Source: an uncultured Collinsella sp.
GTDB lineage: Bacteria; Actinomycetota; Coriobacteriia; Coriobacteriales; Coriobacteriaceae
Length of the DNA: 15,388 nucleotides
Assembly (NCBI GenBank): GCA_902496645.1
Contig: CABVBR010000035.1
Coordinates: 1 to 15,388 of the forward strand
Direction: 5' to 3'
Part shown: in pieces, positions 5,959-12,332 of the stretch
Numbering within the stretch: position 1 is the first letter of the stretch
Layout: every line of letters starts with the position of its first letter
Notes under the pieces: generated by a model
Database searches by the model: none
What the model was told of the DNA's origin: nothing
The model's input: only the letters and a program-made list of their open reading frames with translations
Program-made: the position numbers and the translations under genes

Positions 5959-6522
5959 ATGAAGAAGAGATTCATGGCAGCACTGAGCGTTCTCGCTCTT
6001 GCCCTGGCTCTGCCCGTGGCTGCTTTCGCCGCCCCGAGCCCGGCCAACACCACCGCCACCGGCGCCAACAACGTGACCGCCAGCGTTAACAACGCTAACG
6101 TCAAGGTCGAGTCCACCACCAAGAACGCCTCGAACACCCCGGCTGGCTCCAACGTGGTCGCCTCCTTCGAGATCACCGAGACCGTGGCCGGCACTGTTTC
6201 TGAGTCCAACCCGCTGACCGTCACCTTCACCCTTGGTAAGGAGTACGCCGGCGCCAAGGTCACCGTTTACGTTCAGCACAACGATACCTCCACGGATGTC
6301 CTGAACCTGACCGCCGACAATAACGGTAACGTCACCTTCAAGGTCACCAAGCTCTCCACCTACACCATCGTGGCTGAGAAGACCGCCGCTGGCACTGCTA
6401 CCACCGACAACGGTGCCAAGTCCCCGGCTACCGGCGTGAACACCACCGCCGTCGCCGCTGTGGCTGCTGTTGCCGCTGCTGGCGCTGCCTGCGCTTTTGT
6501 TGCTCTTCGCAAGAACAACTAG
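5959..6522 (+). CDS. Secreted cell-wall-anchored surface protein with SPATG sorting signal
   Basis: A 187-aa protein with a Sec signal peptide: MKKRF, a hydrophobic core at 7-20, and a likely cut after AFA near residue 25. The mature part is rich in Thr, Asn, Ala and Val. Residues about 67-140 look like one beta-sandwich (Ig-like) domain ending in LSTYTIVAE, a pattern common in coriobacterial surface proteins. The C-terminus is a cell-wall sorting signal: SPATG (155-159), a hydrophobic helix (163-182) and the positive tail RKNN. SPATG departs from LPxTG but fits the (S/P)PxTG signals recognised by the class B sortase of Clostridioides difficile; a class B sortase is the next gene. Codon use is strongly restricted (AAC, ACC, GTC, GGC), suggesting very high expression. 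GAGGAG is the ribosome site. The exact function is unknown; an adhesin or structural coat protein is plausible. Confidence 0.88.
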   Translation: MKKRFMAALSVLALALALPVAAFAAPSPANTTATGANNVTASVNNANVKVESTTKNASNTPAGSNVVASFEITETVAGTVSESNPLTVTFTLGKEYAGAKVTVYVQHNDTSTDVLNLTADNNGNVTFKVTKLSTYTIVAEKTAAGTATTDNGAKSPATGVNTTAVAAVAAVAAAGAACAFVALRKNN

Positions 6523-6528
6523 CACGCA

Positions 6529-6544
6529 TACGGTTTCAACCGTA
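6529..6544 (+). other. Small palindromic hairpin before terminator
   Basis: TACGGT/ACCGTA arms around TTCA, seven bases after the stop codon of the surface-protein gene and just ahead of its terminator. It may protect the 3' end of an abundant mRNA. Confidence 0.35.
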
Positions 6545-6552
6545 AGATTTGA

Positions 6553-6581
6553 GGACCCGTACTTGTGCGGGTCCTTTTTTT
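6553..6581 (+). terminator. Intrinsic terminator after the surface-protein gene
   Basis: The arms GGACCCG (6553-6559) and CGGGTCC (6568-6574) are followed directly by seven T. It separates the abundant surface protein from the sortase gene, so most transcripts should stop here and the sortase would be made at a lower level by read-through or from its own promoter. Confidence 0.9.
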
Positions 6582-6608
6582 GACCGATTAACAGGGTGAG
6601 GAAATACC

Positions 6609-7427
6609 ATGGCAGAGCAGCCGCAGGGCAAGCATATGAAAGCTAAGCATGTGGACGACTCGGGCAAAAAGCGTCGCGCCACGATACTCAAGGGCGTTAT
6701 TGCCGTGCTGTTGCTGGTCGCGGTCGGTTGCGGCGGCTACGTGCTCTACATGAACCATCTGGAGCAGCAACGTGCCGAGGAGATGAGCGCGACGGGTAAG
6801 CCCGCCACCAAGGTCGAATCGAAGGGTAAAGAACTGCCCGATAATCCCATCGACTTCGCTCCGCTTATTCAAGAGAACGCTGACATTTATGCGTGGCTCT
6901 ACATTCCGGGTGCGGATATCAATACGCCCTTGCTGCAGAGCACGACGGATGATCTGTTCTATCTGGACCACGACAAGGACGGCAAGTACGACCCCTACGG
7001 CACCGCGTTTAGCCAGATGGTCAATGCGCGCGACTTTAGCGACCCTGTCACGGTGATTTACGGTCATGTGAACGGCGGCGTGTTCCACAACTTGCATAAC
7101 TTTGAGGACGCGGACTTCTTTAACGAGAACACCGAGTTCTATATCTACACGCCCGGCCATATCCTGACGTACAAGATTGTCTCGGCCTATCAATATGACG
7201 ACCGTCACATTCTCAACTCGTTTAACTTTGCCGATCCTGCGGTTCGCCAGGACTACTTTAATTCGGTCTGTAATCCGGACGCATTGCTCAAAAATGTACG
7301 TGACGGCGTGACACTTGATGCAGATAGTAAGATTGTGCAGTTGAGCACCTGCATGCTCGATAGCTCGCAGGGCAACTCGCGCTATATTGTTAGCGGTGTG
7401 TTAACAAGCGACCAGGAGACAAAATAG
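6609..7427 (+). CDS. Class B sortase
   Basis: A 272-aa membrane-bound transpeptidase that cuts sorting signals and joins the substrate to the cell wall. It has a basic N-terminus, one transmembrane anchor at about 27-48, then the sortase fold from 78 onward: NPIDFAPLIQENADIYAWLYIPG is typical of class B. The catalytic residues are His153 (IYGHVNGG), Cys248 (LSTCML) and Arg258 (NSRYIV). Length and the family extension between strands fit class B rather than A or E. GTGAGGAA is the ribosome site, and a second ATG exists at 6636. It lies 86 bp after the SPATG protein, its probable substrate, and 2 bp before the LCP gene, with which it forms an operon. The fold and active site are firm; substrate pairing is inferred. 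Confidence 0.93.
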   Translation: MAEQPQGKHMKAKHVDDSGKKRRATILKGVIAVLLLVAVGCGGYVLYMNHLEQQRAEEMSATGKPATKVESKGKELPDNPIDFAPLIQENADIYAWLYIPGADINTPLLQSTTDDLFYLDHDKDGKYDPYGTAFSQMVNARDFSDPVTVIYGHVNGGVFHNLHNFEDADFFNENTEFYIYTPGHILTYKIVSAYQYDDRHILNSFNFADPAVRQDYFNSVCNPDALLKNVRDGVTLDADSKIVQLSTCMLDSSQGNSRYIVSGVLTSDQETK

Positions 7428-7429
7428 TC

Positions 7430-8701
7430 ATGAACCCCCGTGGCAAGCACTTTATCGATGCGGTGGATCCCGACGAAAATCAAGTAAGCAATCCCGAGCA
7501 GCAGGTTCAGGATGTGGCGGAGCCCGTCGAGCCTCAATGGGAGGCTGAAAATGCTCCGGAGGCCCAGTCTGACGGACGGCCCCAAAGCGAGGCTTCACCT
7601 GAAGCTGCGGCAAAGAATGCTGATGCTGCGGCCGAGTCTGGCGATGAGACGGAATGGCCTTCGCTTGATGAGGCGGCCCCGCACCGCCGTCGCCGCTCCA
7701 AGGAATCAATCAAGCGCATCAAGCGCCGCCGTCGTATCCGCACGCTGGTAATCGTGCTGCTTGTGATTGGTGCGATTGCCGCTGCTGGCTGGGGTTTCGT
7801 AAACCACAGCGTGAACCAGGGCAAAAAGAAGATTGAGGAAAAGACCGAAAAGGCCATTAAAGCCAAGGGCGATACCATTACCTATAACGGCAAGAAGTAT
7901 GCGCTCAACAAGCATATGGCCACGGTGGCGTTTATCGGCTTTGACGGCCGCAATAACGATGACGGAACCCAAAAGGGCCAGTCCGATACCGTTATGGTCG
8001 TAGCGCTCAACACCGATACGGGCGAAGCCCGCGGCATTATCATTCCGCGCGACAGTATGGTGCCCGTGGATACGTATTCCAACGGATCGTTTTCGGGCCA
8101 GGTGACCGAGCAGCTGTGCTTGCAATTTGCCTATGGCACCGATGGCGACAACTCATCAGCGCTGACGGCCGCTGCTGCTTCGCGTGTGCTCGATAATATC
8201 CCGGTAGATTACTACTACACGCTCAATATTGAGGGCGTGGCTCCCATTAATGACTCCATCGGCGGCGTGACGCTGGTGCCTACACAGACCGTGCCGGGCA
8301 CGTCGGTTGTCGAGGGCCAGGAGACCACGCTGTTTGGTACAACAGCGGAAAAGTACGTGCAGTGGCGCGATACGACGAATTTGACATCTTCGCTGGATCG
8401 TACGGCGCGCCAGGTGAGCTACGTGCAGGCGTTCGCATCTAAGGTGCTCAGCAGCGCCAAGAGCAACCCTGCCATACTCATTAACTTGTATCAGGCCATG
8501 GGCGACTACACGTGGACCAATCTGGGCCTCGATGAGTTTAGCTATCTGGCAACCACGATGCTTGAGCACGGCCTAACTTCGTTTGACGTGGTGACGCTTC
8601 AGGGTACCATGCAGCAGGGCGACACCTTCGCCGAGTTCTACCTGGACCAGGACAACGTAAAGCAAACAGTCGTCGATACTTTCTACCACCCTATTAACTA
8701 G
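7430..8701 (+). CDS. LytR-CpsA-Psr (LCP) family glycopolymer transferase
   Basis: A 423-aa membrane protein. Residues 1-104 are cytoplasmic and disordered: an acidic Ala/Glu/Pro-rich part, then a strongly basic stretch (HRRRR, KRRRRIR). A transmembrane helix lies at 105-123. The LCP catalytic domain runs from about 163 and has the family marks: FIGFDGR, GQSDTVMVVALNTDTG with Asp186, IIPRDSMV with Arg207 and Asp208, DSIGGVTLVP (275-284), and the YVQWRD...LDRTARQ helix (309-329). LCP enzymes move lipid-linked glycopolymers to peptidoglycan; in Actinomyces oris one instead glycosylates a sortase-anchored protein. The AGGAGA ribosome site lies inside the sortase gene's last codons, so the two are translationally linked. 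Whether it decorates the wall or the SPATG protein is open. Confidence 0.92.
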   Translation: MNPRGKHFIDAVDPDENQVSNPEQQVQDVAEPVEPQWEAENAPEAQSDGRPQSEASPEAAAKNADAAAESGDETEWPSLDEAAPHRRRRSKESIKRIKRRRRIRTLVIVLLVIGAIAAAGWGFVNHSVNQGKKKIEEKTEKAIKAKGDTITYNGKKYALNKHMATVAFIGFDGRNNDDGTQKGQSDTVMVVALNTDTGEARGIIIPRDSMVPVDTYSNGSFSGQVTEQLCLQFAYGTDGDNSSALTAAAASRVLDNIPVDYYYTLNIEGVAPINDSIGGVTLVPTQTVPGTSVVEGQETTLFGTTAEKYVQWRDTTNLTSSLDRTARQVSYVQAFASKVLSSAKSNPAILINLYQAMGDYTWTNLGLDEFSYLATTMLEHGLTSFDVVTLQGTMQQGDTFAEFYLDQDNVKQTVVDTFYHPIN

Positions 8702-8775
8702 CGAGTTGGGCAGCTAATTTGGGCCGCATGCCAACAGTGGTTCGCTCGCTGGCGTTGCCAAAACATCGGCGTCGT

Positions 8776-8816
8776 CGGCAGTTGGGGACGTTCCTTTTCT
8801 GCCGGCAGTTGGGGAC
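8776..8816 (+). repeat. Tandem coriobacterial intergenic repeat (CGGCAGTTGGGGAC, two copies)
   Basis: CGGCAGTTGGGGAC occurs at 8776-8789 and 8803-8816, a 27-base period, with GTTCCTTTT between and the palindrome CTGCCGGCAG (8799-8808) overlapping the second copy. Related TTGGGGAC / AAAGGGAC cores appear at about 5828 and 14342. From memory these cores are frequent between genes in Collinsella and relatives. It lies between the convergent LCP and nitroreductase genes, where no classical terminator is seen. Confidence 0.65.
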
Positions 8817-8825
8817 ACTCCTACA

Positions 8826-9347
8826 CTACCTCACATACACCACATTGTTTCGGCGCGGCTTTGCTTCGGGGAGCGTATCTTCGGCGTAGCCCAAGATGCA
8901 GTTGCCCACGCCGCGCAGGCTGCCGTCGGCGGGCAGGCCCCAGCTGGCAAGCAATTCCAGGCCCTCGGGCGAATCAAAGACCTCGTGGGCGCGGTGGATC
9001 CAGCACGAATCGACACCCAATGCATAGGCGGCGTTAAGCAGGTTGCCCATGGCGAGCGAGCCATCTTCCACATGTGTGGTCACGCTGCGGTCGACCAGCA
9101 CTACGACAACGGTCTTGGCGCCGTAGAAGGGATCGCCGTCGCTGCCCATGACCTGGGCGTTGAGCTGCGAGAGGCGCTCGACGGTCGTGGGATCGGTAAC
9201 GGCGACAAAGGTCACCGGCTGGCGTCCCATGCCACTGGGTGCGTACTGTCCGGCCTCGATAATGCGTGCAAGCTTTTCGGCCTCGACGGGGCGATCGCTG
9301 TATTTGCGGCAGCTGCGGCGATGGATGAGCGCTTCGATGGTCTCCAT
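8826..9347 (-). CDS. Nitroreductase family protein
   Basis: A 173-aa FMN-dependent oxidoreductase-like protein. The N-terminus METIEALIHRRSCRKY carries the usual RRSxRxY flavin-phosphate motif; APSGMGRQP (36-44) is the second family signature; DGSLAMGNLLNAAYALGVDSCWI (95-117) is the conserved helix and following strand. A C-terminal NCILGY strand (149-154) matches the family pattern before a basic end (KPRRNN). The start at 9347 is fixed by AGGAGG a few bases upstream; the frame continues to 9398 without a better start. Such proteins reduce nitro groups, quinones or enamides with NAD(P)H; the real substrate cannot be read from sequence. It is a single-gene unit. Confidence 0.9.
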   Translation of the reverse strand: METIEALIHRRSCRKYSDRPVEAEKLARIIEAGQYAPSGMGRQPVTFVAVTDPTTVERLSQLNAQVMGSDGDPFYGAKTVVVVLVDRSVTTHVEDGSLAMGNLLNAAYALGVDSCWIHRAHEVFDSPEGLELLASWGLPADGSLRGVGNCILGYAEDTLPEAKPRRNNVVYVR

Positions 9348-9435
9348 GTGTCCTCCTGACGTTGGTTTTAGATGCTCCGTTCTTACCCGTCGAGCCAAAA
9401 CTGTAATCGCGCGTGATATTCAAAAAGTGATAGTT

Positions 9436-9454
9436 ACCAATAGGAATAGTTGGT
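9436..9454. promoter_or_regulatory. Inverted repeat upstream of the nitroreductase
   Basis: ACCAA (9436-9440) and TTGGT (9450-9454) flank a 9-base AT-rich centre. It lies 89 bp upstream of the nitroreductase start and could be an operator for it or for the divergent small gene at 9639. No regulator gene is adjacent. Confidence 0.25.
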
Positions 9455-9482
9455 TTGCATAAAACAGCAGGCAGAATGTGAC

Positions 9483-9532
9483 AAACCGGTGGGATGATTA
9501 AACGTTTTATCCCGTCTACCCTGCGGTTTTTT
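9483..9532 (+). terminator. Possible leader attenuator with T-run
   Basis: GGGAT (9491-9495) pairs with ATCCC (9509-9513), the outer AAACCG (9483-9488) can pair with CGGTTT (9524-9529), and a run of six T spans 9527-9532. The centre also holds a 16-bp palindrome with one mismatch (9496-9511, core AAACGTTT). No + strand gene ends just upstream, so a terminator here would act within the leader of the gene at 9639. The large internal loop makes this weak. Confidence 0.3.
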
Positions 9533-9604
9533 ACCACTTGCCTAAATGATGCGCGCATAAGCTCTGATAAAGGTTTTACTAAAGGAGTACCAACGTTTAT
9601 CAAC

Positions 9605-9619
9605 GCGCCATGGTGGCGC
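9605..9619 (+). promoter_or_regulatory. Hairpin just before the ribosome site of the 96-aa gene
   Basis: The arms GCGCCA (9605-9610) and TGGCGC (9614-9619) around TGG sit 5 bases before the strong CCAGGAGGT ribosome site. In RNA this could set the strength of translation or protect the 5' end. Confidence 0.35.
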
Positions 9620-9638
9620 CGGGCCAGGAGGTAACATC

Positions 9639-9929
9639 ATGTTCCAGGCTGGAGATGTCGTCGAGACCGACTTCGAAGGATTTCTGAAGCTGCTGCGTTC
9701 CAAGACGCGCGCTTTTGTGACGATCGACGATCACGAGTACTACATCACGCACACCGATGGCTATTGGCGTGTTCAGGATTGCGAGGCCCTCAACGATAAG
9801 GGCCACTTTACTGACTGCTCCGAGCTGGTCAACACGGTCTGCGAGGTCGTCGAGCTGCCTTGGATCTGCGGCAAGAGCCTGCACGATAGTTTCTCGGGTG
9901 CTACAGTCTACGAGGCCGTCGCCGCCTAG
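9639..9929 (+). CDS. Conserved-looking 96-aa cytoplasmic protein, unknown function
   Basis: I do not recognise this protein. It is short, acidic and without signal or membrane segments. It has four cysteines (48, 60, 68, 77), an aromatic run (EYYIT, residues 33-37; DGYWRV, 40-45) and a C-terminal LPWICGKSLHDSF. The alternation of strands and turns suggests a small alpha/beta fold. The ribosome site is strong (AGGAGG seven bases upstream), the gene is followed by a strong terminator and codon use matches the neighbours, so it is a real, probably well expressed gene. It stands alone with a 291-bp region upstream that may be a leader. The cysteine spacing (12, 8, 9) is not a standard zinc or iron-sulfur motif. 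Confidence 0.75.
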   Translation: MFQAGDVVETDFEGFLKLLRSKTRAFVTIDDHEYYITHTDGYWRVQDCEALNDKGHFTDCSELVNTVCEVVELPWICGKSLHDSFSGATVYEAVAA

Positions 9930-9955
9930 CAGCCAACAATCGATTTTCTCGCGTG

Positions 9956-9991
9956 ACCGCCGGCGCCGCCCCCGCGCCGGCGGTCTTTTTT
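9956..9991 (+). terminator. Strong intrinsic terminator
   Basis: The 11-bp GC-rich arms ACCGCCGGCGC (9956-9966) and GCGCCGGCGGT (9974-9984) have a 7-base loop and are followed by C and six T. It ends the transcript of the 96-aa gene. Confidence 0.93.
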
Positions 9992-10032
9992 GTCGATATG
10001 TTGTATAGGTTACACGTCTTGCACAGTCGCCC

Positions 10033-10061
10033 TTGACGATAGTCAAAACTCGGACTAATCT
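10033..10061 (+). promoter_or_regulatory. Promoter of the MarR-ABC operon
   Basis: TTGACG (10033-10038) and TAATCT (10056-10061) are spaced by 17 bp and form a plausible sigma70-type promoter. The spacer is taken up almost exactly by operator box 1 (10040-10057), so regulator binding should block polymerase directly. Confidence 0.6.
10040..10057 (+). promoter_or_regulatory. MarR operator box 1
   Basis: TAGTCAAAACTCGGACTA is a palindrome-like box with arms TAGTC and GACTA around an 8-base centre. An identical 18-base copy lies at 10073-10090. The box covers the promoter spacer. It is the probable binding site of the MarR protein encoded directly downstream. Confidence 0.7.
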
Positions 10062-10072
10062 GAAACCTCAAT

Positions 10073-10090
10073 TAGTCAAAACTCGGACTA
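10073..10090 (+). promoter_or_regulatory. MarR operator box 2
   Basis: An exact copy of box 1, 33 bp centre to centre (about three helical turns), ending four bases before the first possible start codon. Including flanks, the pair is also symmetrical as a whole: GATAGTC/GACTATC on the outside and GACTAAT/ATTAGTC on the inside. Confidence 0.7.
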
Positions 10091-10094
10091 TCGA

Positions 10095-10607
10095 ATGGTG
10101 GGAGAGATGAACGACGCAGTTAGCCCGGTCGATTTTGACCGGATGCTCAACGGGCTTGACCGCATCTATTCGGAGTTCGCGCGCACCTGCGGCCTTTCGG
10201 ATTGCGCCTACTGGATGCTCGTTGACACCAGCGCGGCGGGCGGAAGCGTTGCCGTGGGTCGATTGACGAGCGAATGGTTCTACAGCAAACAGACCATCAA
10301 CTCGGCAATTAAGACCCTGACGGCGCGAGGACTTGCGACGTTGGAGTTTGCCGAGGGCAGTCGTAAGAACAAGGTTGTGCGCCTGACCGAAGAAGGCGTG
10401 CGGTTTGCCAAGCGCTACGCGTTGCCGGCACAAAAAGCCGAGCGACAGGCATTCGAGGCGCTCGAGCCATGGGAGCAGCGCGAGATCATGCGCTTGGTCG
10501 GTAAGTTCTCCCATGTTCTTAACGAGGAGTGCGAGGCGTTTAAGCGGCAGGTGGCCGCCGAGAACGAGGCTGACGATAAGGGCGAGGGGGAGACATGCGA
10601 CTCTTAA
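10095..10607 (+). CDS. MarR-family transcriptional regulator
   Basis: A 170-aa winged-helix regulator. After an N-terminal dimerisation helix comes the DNA-binding region: GRLTSEWFYSKQTINSAIKTL (55-75) is the recognition helix pair, GLATLEFAEGSRKNKVVRLTEEG (79-101) is the beta wing, and a long C-terminal helical segment completes the dimer interface. It most likely represses its own operon and releases it when a small lipophilic compound binds, as is usual for MarR proteins next to efflux pumps. Two identical palindromic boxes precede the gene. The start is uncertain: ATG 10095 has no ribosome site, while ATG 10107 has GGTGGGAG very close to it. The gene overlaps the first ABC gene by 13 bp. 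The family is clear; the ligand is unknown. Confidence 0.88.
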   Translation: MVGEMNDAVSPVDFDRMLNGLDRIYSEFARTCGLSDCAYWMLVDTSAAGGSVAVGRLTSEWFYSKQTINSAIKTLTARGLATLEFAEGSRKNKVVRLTEEGVRFAKRYALPAQKAERQAFEALEPWEQREIMRLVGKFSHVLNEECEAFKRQVAAENEADDKGEGETCDS

Positions 10608-12331
10608 TGAGGTTTATGAAGCCGTACCGCGGTCTGATCGCGGTAACGCTGCTGGTGCTGTTGATAGACAACGTCGGCACGCTGCTGGTGCCTACGATGC
10701 TGGCAAACATGGTCAACACGGGCATCACGACGGGCGACGTCGACTACATCCTGCGCAACGGCCTGTATATGCTCATCGCGACCGGCATGGCCAGCGGCGG
10801 CGCGGTGCTGGGCTGCTATCTTTCGGCCCGTCTGGCGGCCAATGTTGCCTGCGACATCCGCAATGCCGTCTACGACAAGTCGCTCGAGCTGTCCGCCAGC
10901 GATTTTGAGCGCTTTGGAACGGGTTCGATGATCACACGCTCGCTCAACGACATCAACGTGATTCAGCAGGCGATTCTGCAGACGATTCAGCTGGTGCTGC
11001 CCGTGCCGTTTTTGGCTGTGGCGGGTATCATCTTTGCCTGGTTTATCGATCCCGCTATGGGCACGCTGCTGGGCGTGGTCGTTGCGATCGTGTTGGTGGC
11101 GGCGGTCTTTACCGTGGCCAACGCCGCGCCGATCTTTATGCGCCTGCAGAGCTTTATCGACCGCATGAACGTGGTGCTGCGCGAGAACATCGTGGGCGTG
11201 CGCGTCATTCGCGCATTTAACAAGGAGCGCCACGAGGAGCAGCGCCTGGACGAGGTGTTTAGCGATTACGCGGCCAATGCCATCAAGGTCAACCACCTGT
11301 TTGTGGGCCTCGACAGCTCCAGCTTCTTTTTGATGAACATCGCCGAGGTGGCGGTGTTGTGGGTGGGCGGCAACCGCGTGGGCGTCCATGCCATGCAAAT
11401 CGGCAGCATCTCGGCCGTGCTGGAGTATGCGCTTCTGATCCTGTTCTTTGTGATGATGGCGCAGATGGTGGTGCTGACGCTTCCGCGCGCTGCGGCGTGC
11501 CTCAACCGCGCGCAGCAGGTGCTCGAGATTGAGCCGAGCATTGTGGACGGCAAGGCTGCGCTGGGCGACGGGGCGCCTGAGTCCGCAGATGGGGCCGACG
11601 CGGTGGCTGTGTTCGACCACATGTCGTTTCGTTTTGACGACGCTGACGAGGACACACTGTGCGACCTGAGCTTCGCCTGCCGTCGCGGCCGGACCACGGC
11701 GATCGTGGGCTCGACGGGCTCGGGTAAATCGACGGTGGCAAAGTTACTGCTGCGCTTCCACGATGCCACCAGGGGTTCCATTCGCCTGAACGGTGTCGAC
11801 CTGCGCGATCTTTCGCAAGACGACATCCGCGGGCGCATCGCCTACGTGCCGCAAAAGGCGTGGCTGTTCTCGGGCACGGTGGCGAGCAACCTGCGCTTTG
11901 GCAACGAGGGCGCGACCGAGGCCGACATGCTTCATGCGCTGGAGGTCGCCCAGAGCACGTTTGTGCTCGACCAGCCCCAGGGGCTCGACACGCCGGTGGC
12001 ACAGGGCGGTACGAACTTCTCGGGTGGCCAGCGCCAGCGCCTGGCGATTGCCCGCGCGCTCATGAAGCGCGCCGACCTGTATATCTTCGACGACAGTTTT
12101 TCGGCCCTGGACTTTAAGACCGATGCGGCCCTGCGTCATGCGCTGCAGGACGAGACGCGCGATGCCGCGGTGCTCATCATCGCGCAGCGTATCTCGACGA
12201 TTTTGCATGCCGATCAGATCGTGGTGCTCAAGGACGGCGAGGTCGTGGGGCTAGGCACGCACGATGAGCTGATGGAAACCTGCGAGGTGTACCGCGCTAT
12301 CGCGGAATCGCAGATGAAGGGAGGTGAGTAG
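10595..12331 (+). CDS. ABC exporter subunit A (transmembrane + ATPase, degenerate ATP site)
   Basis: A 578-aa fused ABC exporter half. The six-helix membrane domain spans about 10-300, the ATP-binding domain 336-578. Walker A is GSTGSGKST (372-380), the Q-loop Gln is 420, and the signature FSGGQ (475-479) is intact. The Walker B run LYIFDD ends in Asp500 where the catalytic Glu should be, and the switch residue is Gln531 (IIAQRIST) instead of His. These two changes are the marks of the degenerate half of heterodimeric exporters such as TM287/288, BmrCD and LmrCD. GAGGGGGAG is the ribosome site; the gene overlaps marR and ends one base before the second subunit. The substrate is probably a drug, peptide or lipid-like molecule and cannot be read from sequence. 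Confidence 0.93.
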   Translation: MRLLMRFMKPYRGLIAVTLLVLLIDNVGTLLVPTMLANMVNTGITTGDVDYILRNGLYMLIATGMASGGAVLGCYLSARLAANVACDIRNAVYDKSLELSASDFERFGTGSMITRSLNDINVIQQAILQTIQLVLPVPFLAVAGIIFAWFIDPAMGTLLGVVVAIVLVAAVFTVANAAPIFMRLQSFIDRMNVVLRENIVGVRVIRAFNKERHEEQRLDEVFSDYAANAIKVNHLFVGLDSSSFFLMNIAEVAVLWVGGNRVGVHAMQIGSISAVLEYALLILFFVMMAQMVVLTLPRAAACLNRAQQVLEIEPSIVDGKAALGDGAPESADGADAVAVFDHMSFRFDDADEDTLCDLSFACRRGRTTAIVGSTGSGKSTVAKLLLRFHDATRGSIRLNGVDLRDLSQDDIRGRIAYVPQKAWLFSGTVASNLRFGNEGATEADMLHALEVAQSTFVLDQPQGLDTPVAQGGTNFSGGQRQRLAIARALMKRADLYIFDDSFSALDFKTDAALRHALQDETRDAAVLIIAQRISTILHADQIVVLKDGEVVGLGTHDELMETCEVYRAIAESQMKGGE

Positions 12332-12332
12332 C

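Noticed and set aside
5837..5962. 41-codon ORF (ATG at 5837) overlapping the surface-protein start by ATGA
   Set aside because: The promoter -10 of the surface-protein gene lies inside it and the composition is not that of a peptide gene, so it is probably chance, though a GGGGA site precedes it.
5905..6525. 206-aa minus-strand ORF opposite the surface-protein gene
   Set aside because: Gly/Val-rich mirror of a strongly codon-biased gene on the + strand.
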